Shown here: positions 25,735 through 33,786 of the stretch, piece by piece
How positions within the stretch are numbered: the first letter of the stretch is position 1
How the letters are laid out: each line of letters begins with the position of its first letter
NCBI RefSeq assembly: GCF_014645895.1
Contig: NZ_BMMP01000014.1
Coordinates: 62,001-126,000 of the forward strand
Length of the DNA stretch: 64,000 bases
Direction: 5' to 3'
DNA from: Streptomyces daqingensis
GTDB taxonomy: Bacteria > Actinomycetota > Actinomycetes > Streptomycetales > Streptomycetaceae
Made by a program: the position numbers and the translations under genes
Notes under the pieces: generated by a model
What the model was told of the DNA's origin: nothing
What the model saw: only the letters and a program-made list of their open reading frames with translations
Databases searched by the model: none

Positions 25735-26787
25735 TCAGCCTCGCGGCACCACCTTGGACAGCACGGAGGGCAGCTTCGCCCAGTCCGAGGTGATGAAGCT
25801 GGCGTGCGAGGCGGCGAGTTGGGTGAGCCGGTCGCCGGCCTCCTCTTCGGTGGGGCTGGTCCCGTCGATCTCCGGGGCGACCTTGTGGGCGTCCGTCATC
25901 ACCACGAGGTAGCCGTTCTCCCGGTACCAGGCCGTGTCGATCTCACCGCCGGTGAAGGTCGAGGCGTCACCGTCGAAGAGGACGAACCACGGGCGCAGCG
26001 CTTCCTCGTAGCGTTCGGTGCGGGGGTCGCCCTTCTCGGCGCCGTGCACCGCGGGGAAGGCACCCGCCTCGGCGAGGGTGCCCTTGCCGGCGAGGTCCTC
26101 GAGGTGAGTGGCGTACTCCTCGTCGGTCCACAGGTCGTCCGCCGGGTTGCTCTCCTCGAGGGTGCCGGGAATCAGCTCGATGACGAATTTGCCGGCGAGG
26201 GCGTCGCGGTCGGGCCACCCGGTGGCGCCCACGGCCTCGTCGAGGGTGGCGTGGTCGCCGACCACGTCGGCGGGGCGCAGCAGGGCGTCGCCCAGCTTCT
26301 CCCCCAGCAGGGCGTCCAGTTCGTCGGGGCCGCGGTCGGCCTTGTCGTAGAAGCCGTCCTTCATCTCGACCTTGATGAGCACGGGCGGGTGCTGGGGGTT
26401 CGCGTCGTGCCAGGCACGCATGTCGGCCAGGCAGCCGTCCAGTGCCTGGTCGCGCTTGTTCGAGCGCAGTTCCGCGGCCGACTCGGCGTTGCCGCAGTTG
26501 TTGTCGTTGCCCGTGGGATTGCTGTGGGAGACGCGCCATCCCTTGCCGACGATGTTGGTCCACACGTCGAGTTCGAGGAGCGAGGCACCGGAGTCGAGTG
26601 CGTCGGCGAAGTACTCGTACTTGTCCTTCTCGTAGGCGTTGTGCACGCCGACTGACGTGGTCTCGCCGTAAGTTGCGGCGGCGGCCTCGGAGCCCGCCTG
26701 CGCGGAGAGGGGCGTTGCCAGCGCTGCGGCTGCCGTGACGAGGGCAGCCGCCGATACGGCGACGGCCAGGCGGGGTCTGCTGCTCAT
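25735..26787 (-). CDS. Secreted PI-PLC-domain protein (Ca2+-dependent phosphoinositide phospholipase C-like)
   Basis: 350 residues from ATG at 26787; an upstream in-frame start (26826) would place a polar stretch before the signal peptide. Signal peptide about 1-32, ending LSAQA. The catalytic histidines are visible in SVGVHNAYEKDKY and RVSHSNPTGNDNNCGN, with LLELDVW and VLIKVEMKDGF lining the TIM barrel. Streptomyces has a characterised Ca-dependent PI-PLC of this type, which cleaves phosphatidylinositol to a cyclic phosphate and diacylglycerol. Converges with ligB. Confidence 0.85.
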   Translation of the reverse strand: MSSRPRLAVAVSAAALVTAAAALATPLSAQAGSEAAAATYGETTSVGVHNAYEKDKYEYFADALDSGASLLELDVWTNIVGKGWRVSHSNPTGNDNNCGNAESAAELRSNKRDQALDGCLADMRAWHDANPQHPPVLIKVEMKDGFYDKADRGPDELDALLGEKLGDALLRPADVVGDHATLDEAVGATGWPDRDALAGKFVIELIPGTLEESNPADDLWTDEEYATHLEDLAGKGTLAEAGAFPAVHGAEKGDPRTERYEEALRPWFVLFDGDASTFTGGEIDTAWYRENGYLVVMTDAHKVAPEIDGTSPTEEEAGDRLTQLAASHASFITSDWAKLPSVLSKVVPRG

Positions 26788-26900
26788 GGGGCTGATACCT
26801 CGGTCTGTGGGGGGCCAAGTGAGCATCAGCGTAGAGCTGTTCGAGCAGCGTGGGGCGGGCTTGGCAGAACGGGACAGACGGCGGCAGCCCCCACAGCGAA

Positions 26901-26933
26901 GCCTCCTGCCACCCGGAAGGGTCGGCAGGAGGC
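26901..26933. terminator. Hairpin terminator downstream of the GlsB-like gene
   Basis: GCCTCCTGCC and GGCAGGAGGC form a perfect 10-bp stem around 13 bases, 32 bases beyond the stop of the minus-strand membrane protein gene. Confidence 0.75.
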
Positions 26934-26964
26934 GGCTGCGGCTTCTCCGTGGGCAGGGCCCCGT

Positions 26965-27231
26965 TCAGCGGCGGCGGCGCTTGGAGCGGTCGAGAGCGGC
27001 GACGCCGAGGGCTGCGAGGGCCAGCTGTATGAGCCACTCGATCCAGTCCACGCTCTTGGTGTCGCCCACACCGAAGTAGGTGGCGATGGCCGATCCGACG
27101 AGCGCGGCGACGATGCCCACGGCGATGGTCAGCAGGATGCCGACGCGCTGCCGTCCGGGAACGATCAGCCGCCCCAGTACACCGATCACAGTACCGATCA
27201 CGATGGCGCTGATGATGCCTGCGATCTCCAT
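26965..27231 (-). CDS. GlsB/YeaQ/YmgE-family stress-response membrane protein
   Basis: 88 residues from ATG 27231 with AAGGGG upstream; an in-frame start further upstream (27288) adds only polar residues. Three hydrophobic segments (IAGIISAIVIGTVIGVLGRLI, VGILLTIAVGIVAALVG and WLIQLALAALGVAAL) and the PGRQRVG loop are family hallmarks. Small membrane proteins of this type are induced by stress in many bacteria; the molecular role is unknown. The basic tail KRRRR faces the cytoplasm. Confidence 0.88.
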   Translation of the reverse strand: MEIAGIISAIVIGTVIGVLGRLIVPGRQRVGILLTIAVGIVAALVGSAIATYFGVGDTKSVDWIEWLIQLALAALGVAALDRSKRRRR

Positions 27232-27423
27232 GATCACCCCTTGTCCGTCGTGGTGTTCCCTTCTCTTGCCCGCATCCGGACGCCGCACTCGGCGCTCTTT
27301 TCGAACGGTGCGTAGGGTTCGGAGATGACGGCCGGGAGCCCCCGACGGCGGCAGTCCGCGGTGCGGCCCCGGCGCCGCTCCGCTGCCCGTCTTCCAGCGA
27401 ATCCGTCACGGAAGGAGCCGGCC

Positions 27424-28101
27424 ATGGACGCGCTGCTTCCGCGCCCTCCGGTGGACCTCGGCCCCGGCGCCGTGCACGTGCCGGGCTGGCTCGGTGCCGA
27501 ACAGCAGCGGCGCCTGGTCAAGGCCTGCCGGGAGTGGGCGAGCGGACCGGTGCCGTTGCGGCACACGAGGCTGCCGCGGGGCGGCGTGATGTCCGTCCGG
27601 ACGGTGTGCCTGGGCTGGCACTGGCAGCCGTACCGCTACTCCCGGACGGCGGACGACGTGAACGGCCGCCGCGTAGCCGAACTGCCGGAGTGGCTGGCCG
27701 ACTTGGGGCGCCGCGCCGTGGCCGCGACCGCGCAGCACGAGGACGCGTGCGGTGAGGGCTGGACGTCCGGGCGCTACGACCCGGACACCGCCCTGGTCAA
27801 CTTCTACGACGGCCGGGCGAAGATGGGCATGCACCAGGACAAGGACGAGCGGTCCGCGGCCCCCGTCGTCTCACTGAGCATCGGCGACACCTGCCGCTTC
27901 CGCTTCGGCAACACGGAGGGGCGCGGCCGGCCGTGGACCGACGTCGAGCTGGCGTCGGGCGACCTGCTCGTCTTCGGCGGTCCGGCGCGCTACGCGTACC
28001 ACGGCGTCACCAGGGTCTTCGAAGGCACCGGCGATCCCGCGACGGGCCTCGCCTCCGGGCGCCTCAACCTGACGCTGCGGGTCACCGGCCTGAGCGGCTG
28101 A
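27424..28101 (+). CDS. alkB: AlkB-type Fe(II)/2-oxoglutarate dioxygenase
   Basis: 225 residues from ATG 27424, preceded by AAGGAG. The double-stranded beta-helix carries the HxD metal motif in MGMHQDKDE, the distal His in YAYHGVTRVF and the 2-oxoglutarate-binding Arg in GRLNLTLRV. VNFYDGRAKMGMHQD aligns with the VNxYxPGAxxxxHQD block of AlkB. It removes alkyl groups (1-methyladenine, 3-methylcytosine) from DNA or RNA by oxidation. Confidence 0.92.
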   Translation: MDALLPRPPVDLGPGAVHVPGWLGAEQQRRLVKACREWASGPVPLRHTRLPRGGVMSVRTVCLGWHWQPYRYSRTADDVNGRRVAELPEWLADLGRRAVAATAQHEDACGEGWTSGRYDPDTALVNFYDGRAKMGMHQDKDERSAAPVVSLSIGDTCRFRFGNTEGRGRPWTDVELASGDLLVFGGPARYAYHGVTRVFEGTGDPATGLASGRLNLTLRVTGLSG

Positions 28102-28186
28102 CGCCGCGTGCGGCCAGCCGCGGGTCCCACGCCGTACTTCGCACCCCGCATGTGTAAGACGGCCCCAGCGTGCCTACTCGTACGCC

Positions 28187-28417
28187 ATGGACGAGAAGTA
28201 CCCCGACCCGGAGGAGCCGGGCCACACACCGGGCCTCGAGCCCGGCGGGCAGGTACCGCCCGGCGAGACCCCGCCGGGTGAGGACAGCACGGCCGGGGCG
28301 GGGCCGGACGAGCACCACAACCCTCCGAAGGGGTGGGCCAAGGCACCGGTGATCATCATCGGCGTGCTCGTCCTGCTCTTCCTCATCTACTTCGTGGCCT
28401 GGGCGGTCGAGCTGTGA
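28187..28417 (+). CDS. Small single-pass membrane protein, DUF6480-like
   Basis: 76 residues. A proline/glycine/acid-rich N-terminal half (GLEPGGQVPPGETPPGEDSTAG) leads to one membrane helix (APVIIIGVLVLLFLIYFVAW) and a five-residue tail. The PPGETPPGE plus single TM layout is a recurrent streptomycete family I recall as DUF6480; function unknown. A very strong terminator follows. Confidence 0.8.
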   Translation: MDEKYPDPEEPGHTPGLEPGGQVPPGETPPGEDSTAGAGPDEHHNPPKGWAKAPVIIIGVLVLLFLIYFVAWAVEL

Positions 28418-28484
28418 ACCGCCCGGACCGGCGCGCCGGCGGCGGACAGGACTCGTGACGGTGGCCTGACCGTCCGCCGGCACC

Positions 28485-28542
28485 GCCGGGGCCGCGGGTA
28501 CGGAAGCGCATCCCTTCCCGCTTCCGTACCCGCGGCCCCGGC
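28485..28542. terminator. Exceptionally strong bidirectional hairpin
   Basis: A perfect 24-bp stem (arms 28485-28508 and 28519-28542) around a 10-base loop CATCCCTTCC, between the convergent membrane protein and proline-rich genes. It is the longest perfect stem I found in the window. Confidence 0.9.
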
Positions 28543-28674
28543 ATTCTCGCGTGGCCGTCGTCGGCGTTCGTCGACGTCCCCGCGAGCTGCGTCTCCGCAC
28601 CCGCGTCTCCGTCCCGCCGCTTCAGCGCCGCCGGCTGCCGGCTGTGCCCTGGCCGCCGCGGGACGGAGGGCGGC

Positions 28675-28890
28675 TCACGGCGGCGGAGCCGGCTGCGGCT
28701 CGGGCTCCGGAGGCACCGGCTCGGGGCCGGGCGACGGGGGCTGCGGGATCGGGTCGGGCGCCGGACCGGGCGGCGGAGCCGGCGTGGGCCCCGGAACGGG
28801 GTCGGGGGCGGGACCCGGCGGCGGCGTGGGTTTCGGTGGGACCGGGTCGGGCCGCCGGCCGGTGGCGGCGTCGCATGACTGCTGCGGCAT
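28675..28890 (-). CDS. Small proline-rich protein
   Basis: 71 residues from ATG 28890 with CTGGAG upstream. After MPQQSCDAATG the rest is Pro/Gly/Glu/Asp/Ala-rich with a repeating (P)PxPGPxPDP pattern; 29 or so prolines. No signal peptide or membrane segment. The composition suggests an extended disordered protein. GC-rich repeats can mimic coding sequence, so I rate this as plausible rather than certain. Confidence 0.45.
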   Translation of the reverse strand: MPQQSCDAATGRRPDPVPPKPTPPPGPAPDPVPGPTPAPPPGPAPDPIPQPPSPGPEPVPPEPEPQPAPPP

Positions 28891-28964
28891 GGAAACTCCA
28901 GCGGTCTCGCATAGCGGCATGTCCGTACCCGCGCCGGGTGCCCTTTCTCCGCGGTGCCACTCCC

Positions 28965-29002
28965 CCGTCCCCAGGGCCGCCGGCGGGGGCCCGGGGACGG
29001 GA
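28965..29002. terminator. Hairpin terminator downstream of gnd
   Basis: CCCGTCCCC and GGGGACGGG form a 9-bp stem around a loop that itself holds a GC-rich palindrome; 38 bases beyond the gnd stop on the minus strand. Confidence 0.7.
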
Positions 29003-29040
29003 GAGGCAGCCGCACCGAGCGGTACGGGCCGCGAGGGCGG

Positions 29041-30483
29041 TCAGTCCGAGGACACCTCGCTGCGGTCGCCGCCCCAGAGGGTGTGGAAGGAGCCGTCACG
29101 GTCCGTGCGGCGGTAGGTGTGCGCGCCGAAGAAGTCCCGCTGGGCCTGGGTCAGGGACGCGGGGAGCCGCTCGCTGCGCAGGGCGTCGTACGAGGCCAGA
29201 GCGGCGGAGAACCCGGGCACCGGGACGCCGTGCCCGACCGCGGTCGCCACCACCGAGCGCCAGTCTGCCTGGGCCTCGCCGATCTCCTTGCCGAAGTGAT
29301 CGTCGGCGAGCAGCGTCGGCAGGTCCGGACGGGCGGCGAACGCGGAGCGGATGCGGTCCAGGAACGCGGCCCGGATGATGCACCCCGCGCGCCAGATGGC
29401 CCCGACCGCGCCGGGGTCGATGCCCCAGCCGAACTCGTCGCTGCCGCTGCGGATCATGTTCCAGCCCTGCGCGTACGACGTGATCTTCGAGGCGTACAGG
29501 GCCTGCTCCACCTTCTCCGCGAAGCGCTCGGCCTCCTCCGGCGCGAGGGGCGAGGCCGCCGGGCCGGGCAGGTGTCCGCTCGCCGAGCGCAGGTCGGTGT
29601 GGCCCGACAGGGAGCGGGCGAAGACGGCCTCGGCGATGCCGGAGACCGGCACCCCCAGGTCGAGCGCCGTCTGCACGGTCCAGCGGCCGGTGCCCTTCTG
29701 CTCGGCCTGGTCGGCGACGACGTCGACGAAGGGCTTGCCCGTCTCCGCGTCGGTGTGGGACAGGACCTCCGCGGTGATCTCGATGAGGTACGAGTCCAGG
29801 CGCCCGGTGTTCCACTGCCGGAAGGTCTCGGCCACGCGTGCGGGGCTGAAACCGGCGACGTCCCGCAGCAGGTGGTAGGCCTCGCCGATGAGCTGCATGT
29901 CGGCGTACTCGATGCCGTTGTGCACCATCTTCACGAAGTGGCCCGCGCCGTCGGGGCCGACGTGCGTCGTGCAGGGGGTGCCGTCCTCGGCCTTGGCGGC
30001 GATGCTCTCGAGCATGGGACGCAGCGACTCGTACGCCTCGGCGGAGCCGCCCGGCATGATGCTCGGGCCGTGCAGCGCTCCCTCCTCGCCCCCGGAGATG
30101 CCCGCGCCGACGAAGTGCAGGCCCCGCTCGCGCAGGTCGGCCTCGCGGCGGCGGGTGTCGGCGTAGTGGGCGTTGCCTCCGTCGATGATGACGTCGCCGG
30201 GTTCGAGCAGCGCGGCGAACTCGTCGATCACGGCGTCCGTGGGCGCCCCGGCCTTGACCATGATGATCAGGCGGCGCGGCCGCTCCAGCGCGGCGACGAA
30301 CTCCTCCGCCGTCTCGGCGGCGACGAAGCTCCCCTCGTCTCCGAAGTCACGCACCAGGTCGCGGGTCCTGGTGGCCGTGCGGTTGTGCACCGCGACCGTG
30401 TACCCGTTGCGGGCGAAGTTCCGGGCGAGGTTGCGGCCCATCACGGCGAGGCCGGTGACGCCGATGTGTGCGGTGGTGCTCAT
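29041..30483 (-). CDS. gnd: 6-phosphogluconate dehydrogenase (decarboxylating), NADP-dependent
   Basis: 480 residues from ATG 30483, with GGGAG upstream, the usual length of the long (about 470) class. NADP-binding Rossmann motif is GVTGLAVMGRNLARNFARNG with HNRTATRT selecting NADP. Substrate residues are in GAGISGGEEGALHGPSIMPGG and KMVHNGIEYADMQLIGEAY (catalytic Lys), and DQAEQKGTGRWT is the C-terminal helix. It oxidises 6-phosphogluconate to ribulose 5-phosphate and CO2 in the pentose phosphate pathway. It stands alone, with no zwf or pgl neighbour. Confidence 0.96.
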   Translation of the reverse strand: MSTTAHIGVTGLAVMGRNLARNFARNGYTVAVHNRTATRTRDLVRDFGDEGSFVAAETAEEFVAALERPRRLIIMVKAGAPTDAVIDEFAALLEPGDVIIDGGNAHYADTRRREADLRERGLHFVGAGISGGEEGALHGPSIMPGGSAEAYESLRPMLESIAAKAEDGTPCTTHVGPDGAGHFVKMVHNGIEYADMQLIGEAYHLLRDVAGFSPARVAETFRQWNTGRLDSYLIEITAEVLSHTDAETGKPFVDVVADQAEQKGTGRWTVQTALDLGVPVSGIAEAVFARSLSGHTDLRSASGHLPGPAASPLAPEEAERFAEKVEQALYASKITSYAQGWNMIRSGSDEFGWGIDPGAVGAIWRAGCIIRAAFLDRIRSAFAARPDLPTLLADDHFGKEIGEAQADWRSVVATAVGHGVPVPGFSAALASYDALRSERLPASLTQAQRDFFGAHTYRRTDRDGSFHTLWGGDRSEVSSD

Positions 30484-30553
30484 GCGGATGCTCCCGGGGG
30501 TGGACTGGTCCGGAGTACGGAACGCGTTTCGGCGGTGGCAATTCTGCCCGCCG

Positions 30554-31141
30554 TCAGAATGTGCGCGGCGGGAGGGGCAGGGGCAGGCCGGGGAGACCGT
30601 CGAGGCTGACCCCGACGTGCTCCTTCGTCTCGCAGTAGGCGGCGAAGGAGTCGGCGGTCTCGCGGGCGAACCGCTGCGTGTGCAGGGGGCGCTCCCCCTG
30701 GTGCTCCATGAAGGGCACCGCGAAACCGCAGGTGTCGCTGATCCTCTCGGCCTCGACCGTGATGACGGCACGCAGGTCCGTGCGGGCCCGCATCTCCTCC
30801 CCGAAGTGCGGCAGCAGCCGCGCCCAGCGCGGGTCGTCGCGGAAGACGGGGGTCCCGCGGCCGTGGATGCGCAGGATCCGGGGCGGGCCCTCGAACGCGC
30901 ACCACATCAGCGTCACGCGCCCGTTCTCCCGCAGGTGCGCGACGGTCTCCGCGCCGCTGCCGCCGAGATCGAGGTAGGCGACGGTGCGGTCGTCGAGGAC
31001 CGCGAAGGACCCCGCGAGCCCCTTCGGTGAGAGGTTCACGTGGCCGTCGGCGGCGAGCGGGGCGGTGGCGACGAAGAAGACGTGCTGCTTCTCGATGAAG
31101 GCGCGCACCCCGTCGCTGATGTGTTCGTATACCTGACCCAT
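30554..31141 (-). CDS. Pyridoxamine 5'-phosphate oxidase family (FMN-binding split barrel) protein
   Basis: 195 residues from ATG 31141. Split-barrel features: HVFFVATAPLAADGHVNLSPKGLAGSFAVLDDRTVAYLDLGGSGAETVAHL and RVTLMWCAFEGPPRILRIHGRG. Proteins with VNLSPKG and a final CGFAVPFM segment are usually annotated as PPOX-class or F420/FMN-binding reductases; the true substrate is generally unknown. No membrane segment. It ends 70 bases before the gnd start on the same strand, so the two might share a transcript. Confidence 0.85.
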   Translation of the reverse strand: MGQVYEHISDGVRAFIEKQHVFFVATAPLAADGHVNLSPKGLAGSFAVLDDRTVAYLDLGGSGAETVAHLRENGRVTLMWCAFEGPPRILRIHGRGTPVFRDDPRWARLLPHFGEEMRARTDLRAVITVEAERISDTCGFAVPFMEHQGERPLHTQRFARETADSFAAYCETKEHVGVSLDGLPGLPLPLPPRTF

Positions 31142-31245
31142 TCCCGCATTATCGGCCCGCCGGACGCCCGCCGGCCCCGGATCGGCCAAGGACCCGCGGC
31201 GGGGCGCGGGGCAGGGCGGGACGGGGCCCCCGCCGGTTCCGGGGC

Positions 31246-32046
31246 TCAGGCCAGCGGCTCGCCGTCGACGAACGTCTGCACGCCGTCGGCGAGGAAGCAC
31301 AGATGGCGTGCGATGCGCCGGGCCTCGTCCAGCGGCTTCTCGTAGCACCAGGCGGCGTCCTCGATGGCGGTGGCGCCGTCGCGCACCGTCAGGTAGGAGG
31401 CCTGTCCCTTGTACGGGCAGTGCGTGCGTGTGGCGCTCAGTTCGAGCAGTTCCCCGCGGACGTCGCTCTGCGGAAGGTAGTAGCGGTTGGGCAGGCCGGT
31501 CTCCGACAGCAGCATGGCGCGCCTGCTCTCCGCGACCTGGCGTCCGGCCGCCTCGACCACCACGTGCCGGCTGGTGGGCCGTACGTCGACACGGTGGTAC
31601 GGGTCGCGGATGTGGCCGACGGCCTCCTCGTCCTCGTCGTACCAGGTGTCCATCGACGCCCAGTAGACGGCGACGTGGCCGCGGAGCCACTCGACGCCGG
31701 GGAGCGGCTCGGGGTAGCCCCACACGGCGTTCTCGGCCAGCCGCTCCCCCACCCTGACGCTCCAGTAGCGGGCGTCGCCCTTGAAGGGGCAGTGGGTGGT
31801 GTGGAGGCTTTCCTCCAGCAGCTCGGGCCGTACGTCCGAGGCCGGGACGTACACCTGCGGCAGCAGATTGCTCTCGTGCAGGAGCTTGGCGTTGTCGCTG
31901 TCCAGGACTTTCTCCCCGGAGAGCAGTGCCCGTACCCGGCGCGGGAAGGGCTGCCACAGCAGCCGGTGCGCCGGGCCGTCGATGCTGTAGTTGACGGTGG
32001 CCGGTGACCGCGACGCGAGCGGCCCGCCGCCGAGGGTGAGTGACAT
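31246..32046 (-). CDS. Tandem DUF427-domain protein
   Basis: 266 residues with two DUF427 repeats. The first has SDNAKLLHESNLLPQVYVPASDVR and HCPFKGDARYW; the second has SRRAMLLSETGLPNRYYLPQSDVR and HCPYKGQASYL. DUF427 is a small beta fold of unknown biochemical function; the tandem form is common in actinobacteria. GGAGG is 10 bases before ATG 32046, slightly long spacing. No export signal. Confidence 0.85.
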   Translation of the reverse strand: MSLTLGGGPLASRSPATVNYSIDGPAHRLLWQPFPRRVRALLSGEKVLDSDNAKLLHESNLLPQVYVPASDVRPELLEESLHTTHCPFKGDARYWSVRVGERLAENAVWGYPEPLPGVEWLRGHVAVYWASMDTWYDEDEEAVGHIRDPYHRVDVRPTSRHVVVEAAGRQVAESRRAMLLSETGLPNRYYLPQSDVRGELLELSATRTHCPYKGQASYLTVRDGATAIEDAAWCYEKPLDEARRIARHLCFLADGVQTFVDGEPLA

Positions 32047-32198
32047 GGCGTGACGACCTCCGGGGCGTGGCGGTGATATGCGCTGCCTGCTCTGCTCTCC
32101 ACTGTCGCACCGCCGCGCCCCGCGGGGCAGGCGAAAGGCTCTCGCGGCGAGTGCTCGGGTGCGCACATGCTGCGCCGAGCTGGTGGAAGGCGTTCGCC

Positions 32199-32402
32199 AT
32201 GGATACCGCGAAGCTCGAACTGGCGGCCCAGCGATGCCGCGAAGCGGAAGAGGCCCTGGAAGCGGCCCGAAGCGACCTGCGTACGGAAGCCGCCGTGGCA
32301 CTGCGCGGCGCCGACCGCGACGGTCAGGCCGCCGTCTCCCGCATCACCGGCTGGTCCCGTGCCTACCTCAGGAAGCTGATGCGCGCCGACAAGGCCGGAT
32401 GA
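32199..32402 (+). CDS. Small HTH-like hypothetical protein
   Basis: 67 residues from ATG 32199 with GGAAGG eight bases upstream. A heptad-rich helix (LELAAQRCREAEEALEAARSDLRTEA) is followed by AAVSRITGWSRAYLRKLMRAD, which looks like a helix-turn-helix recognition unit. It may be a small DNA-binding protein. It is divergent from the DUF427 gene. Family not recognised. Confidence 0.55.
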   Translation: MDTAKLELAAQRCREAEEALEAARSDLRTEAAVALRGADRDGQAAVSRITGWSRAYLRKLMRADKAG

Positions 32403-32650
32403 CCGGGCGGCTGACGTTCCCCGGCGGTTCCGGTCCGGCGGGCGCGGCCGCAGTACTCATCGAATCCTCATGGAGGGGCTGCGAGGCTCGCCCCGCGAGG
32501 CGGAGGGGCCGCCCGCGGGAGGATGCGGGGCATGTCCGAGCAGTTTCTGGACGTCACGTACGAGGACCGGGGCGGCCGCGGCCTCAGGGGGACGCCGCGC
32601 CGCTGGCTCTCCGGGCGGCCGCGGCGGGTCTTCGTCACGGTCGTCGCGGT

Positions 32651-33000
32651 GAACGCCAGGCCGAGTCGCGTCGCGAGGGAGACCAACTGGGCCTGGGTTC
32701 CGTCGTGGAGGTCCCGTTCGACCCCGCGCAGGTCCGAGTCGTGAGCGTCGACGGCCCCGGACCGGGTGCGGCTCAAGTCCTCGACCCTCTCGGCGAGTTG
32801 GCGCTTGCTGTCGCCCACGACCAGCAGCAGGCCGTAGAGCGCCGAGGTGATACGGGCGATGACCGGGACGGGCTGACGAAGGCGAGCACCGCGCCGAACA
32901 GGATCCGGTCACGCCACTCCCACGGTGCGAGCAGCAGCGCGACGCCGAGCAGGGCGACGGACGCGGAATCTGCTCCCCCGCGGAGGCCGGGCGTTGCCGC
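32651..33000 (-). pseudogene. Frameshifted NarL-type sensor histidine kinase fragment
   Basis: One minus frame gives membrane-like VALLGVALLLAPWEWRDRILFGAVLAFV; after about 32880 the similarity continues in another frame as ARITSALYGLLLVVGDSKRQL, then AERVEDLSRTRSGAVDAHDSDL and the HisKA_3 box RGVERDLHDGTQAQLVSLATRLGLAF. So a single-base frameshift splits the gene. The ATPase domain is absent, and the coding match stops at about 32651. It is a truncated kinase relic with the phospho-acceptor His still visible. Confidence 0.75.
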
Positions 33001-33037
33001 CGAAGTCGGGTGACCGTAGGTTCGCGGCGTCGAACTC

Positions 33038-33538
33038 ATGGCTGTTCGGGACGGGGTGTGGGCGGTGGAAGGCTCGGAGGAGGTCTTCCGCCTCGAGCGG
33101 GGATCGACGGGATTCCGCGACCTCCGCGATCCGCCTGTGCCGGAGACCGATCCGAGGTCATGCCGCGCCGCCTGGTACGCCACCGGCCGGGTCGCCGGCG
33201 GTTGGGTCGGGGATTTCACGGAGCAGCTGTACCCGCAGAATTTCCACCGCGGCTCGGTCACCGTCCGATACCGCACACACGTAGGGCTCTTCCACGCCCA
33301 GTACCCGCTGATCGCCTTCGTGGACGGCAGGCACCACCGGTACACCGACGAGTTCCGGGACCCCCCGACGTGGGCGAGCATCCTCGGTGATCTCGGCTTC
33401 ACCGTCCTGGGTGCGTCGCTGCTCCTGTCACCGGTTGCCGAAGCGGACACGACTGCCCTGTCTCCCACGGAGCACGAGCAGATGAAGCGCTGGCAGCCGG
33501 AGACCCTGGGAGCGACGCTCTTCAACTCCTGGGACTGA
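33038..33538 (+). CDS. Hypothetical protein
   Basis: 166 residues with normal codon use and a well-structured sequence (VWAVEGSEEVFRLERGSTGFRDLRDP, VTVRYRTHVGLFHAQYPLIAFVDGRHHRYTDEFRDPP). One hydrophobic stretch (SILGDLGFTVLGASLLLSP) could pack in a core rather than span a membrane. No family recognised. The ribosome site is weak, and the start codon overlaps, on the opposite strand, the relic start of the decayed kinase. Confidence 0.65.
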   Translation: MAVRDGVWAVEGSEEVFRLERGSTGFRDLRDPPVPETDPRSCRAAWYATGRVAGGWVGDFTEQLYPQNFHRGSVTVRYRTHVGLFHAQYPLIAFVDGRHHRYTDEFRDPPTWASILGDLGFTVLGASLLLSPVAEADTTALSPTEHEQMKRWQPETLGATLFNSWD

Positions 33539-33786
33539 CGGGCCCGTCCGGCTCGACGCCCTGGACGACGCGCTGCCTTCGGCGCGCCGCCCCCTTGGAG
33601 CATCCGCAGGTGAGGCGGGAGTCCAGCACCTTCCTACCGACTTCGCCGCGAACGAAACGGGAGGCGGTTGGGAGACCGACTGAGATCGGCTCCTTCCGAT
33701 GCCTCTTCACGCACAGGCCCCCGGCCGGTGACCGAGGGCCCTGCTCCTGGCGGTTGTCGCTCTGCGCGTCCTACGGGGTGCGCGTG

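Noticed and set aside
25967..27409. 480-codon minus-strand frame across the PI-PLC and membrane protein genes
   Set aside because: It is Arg/Pro-rich GC-shadow sequence overlapping two well-supported genes in another frame.
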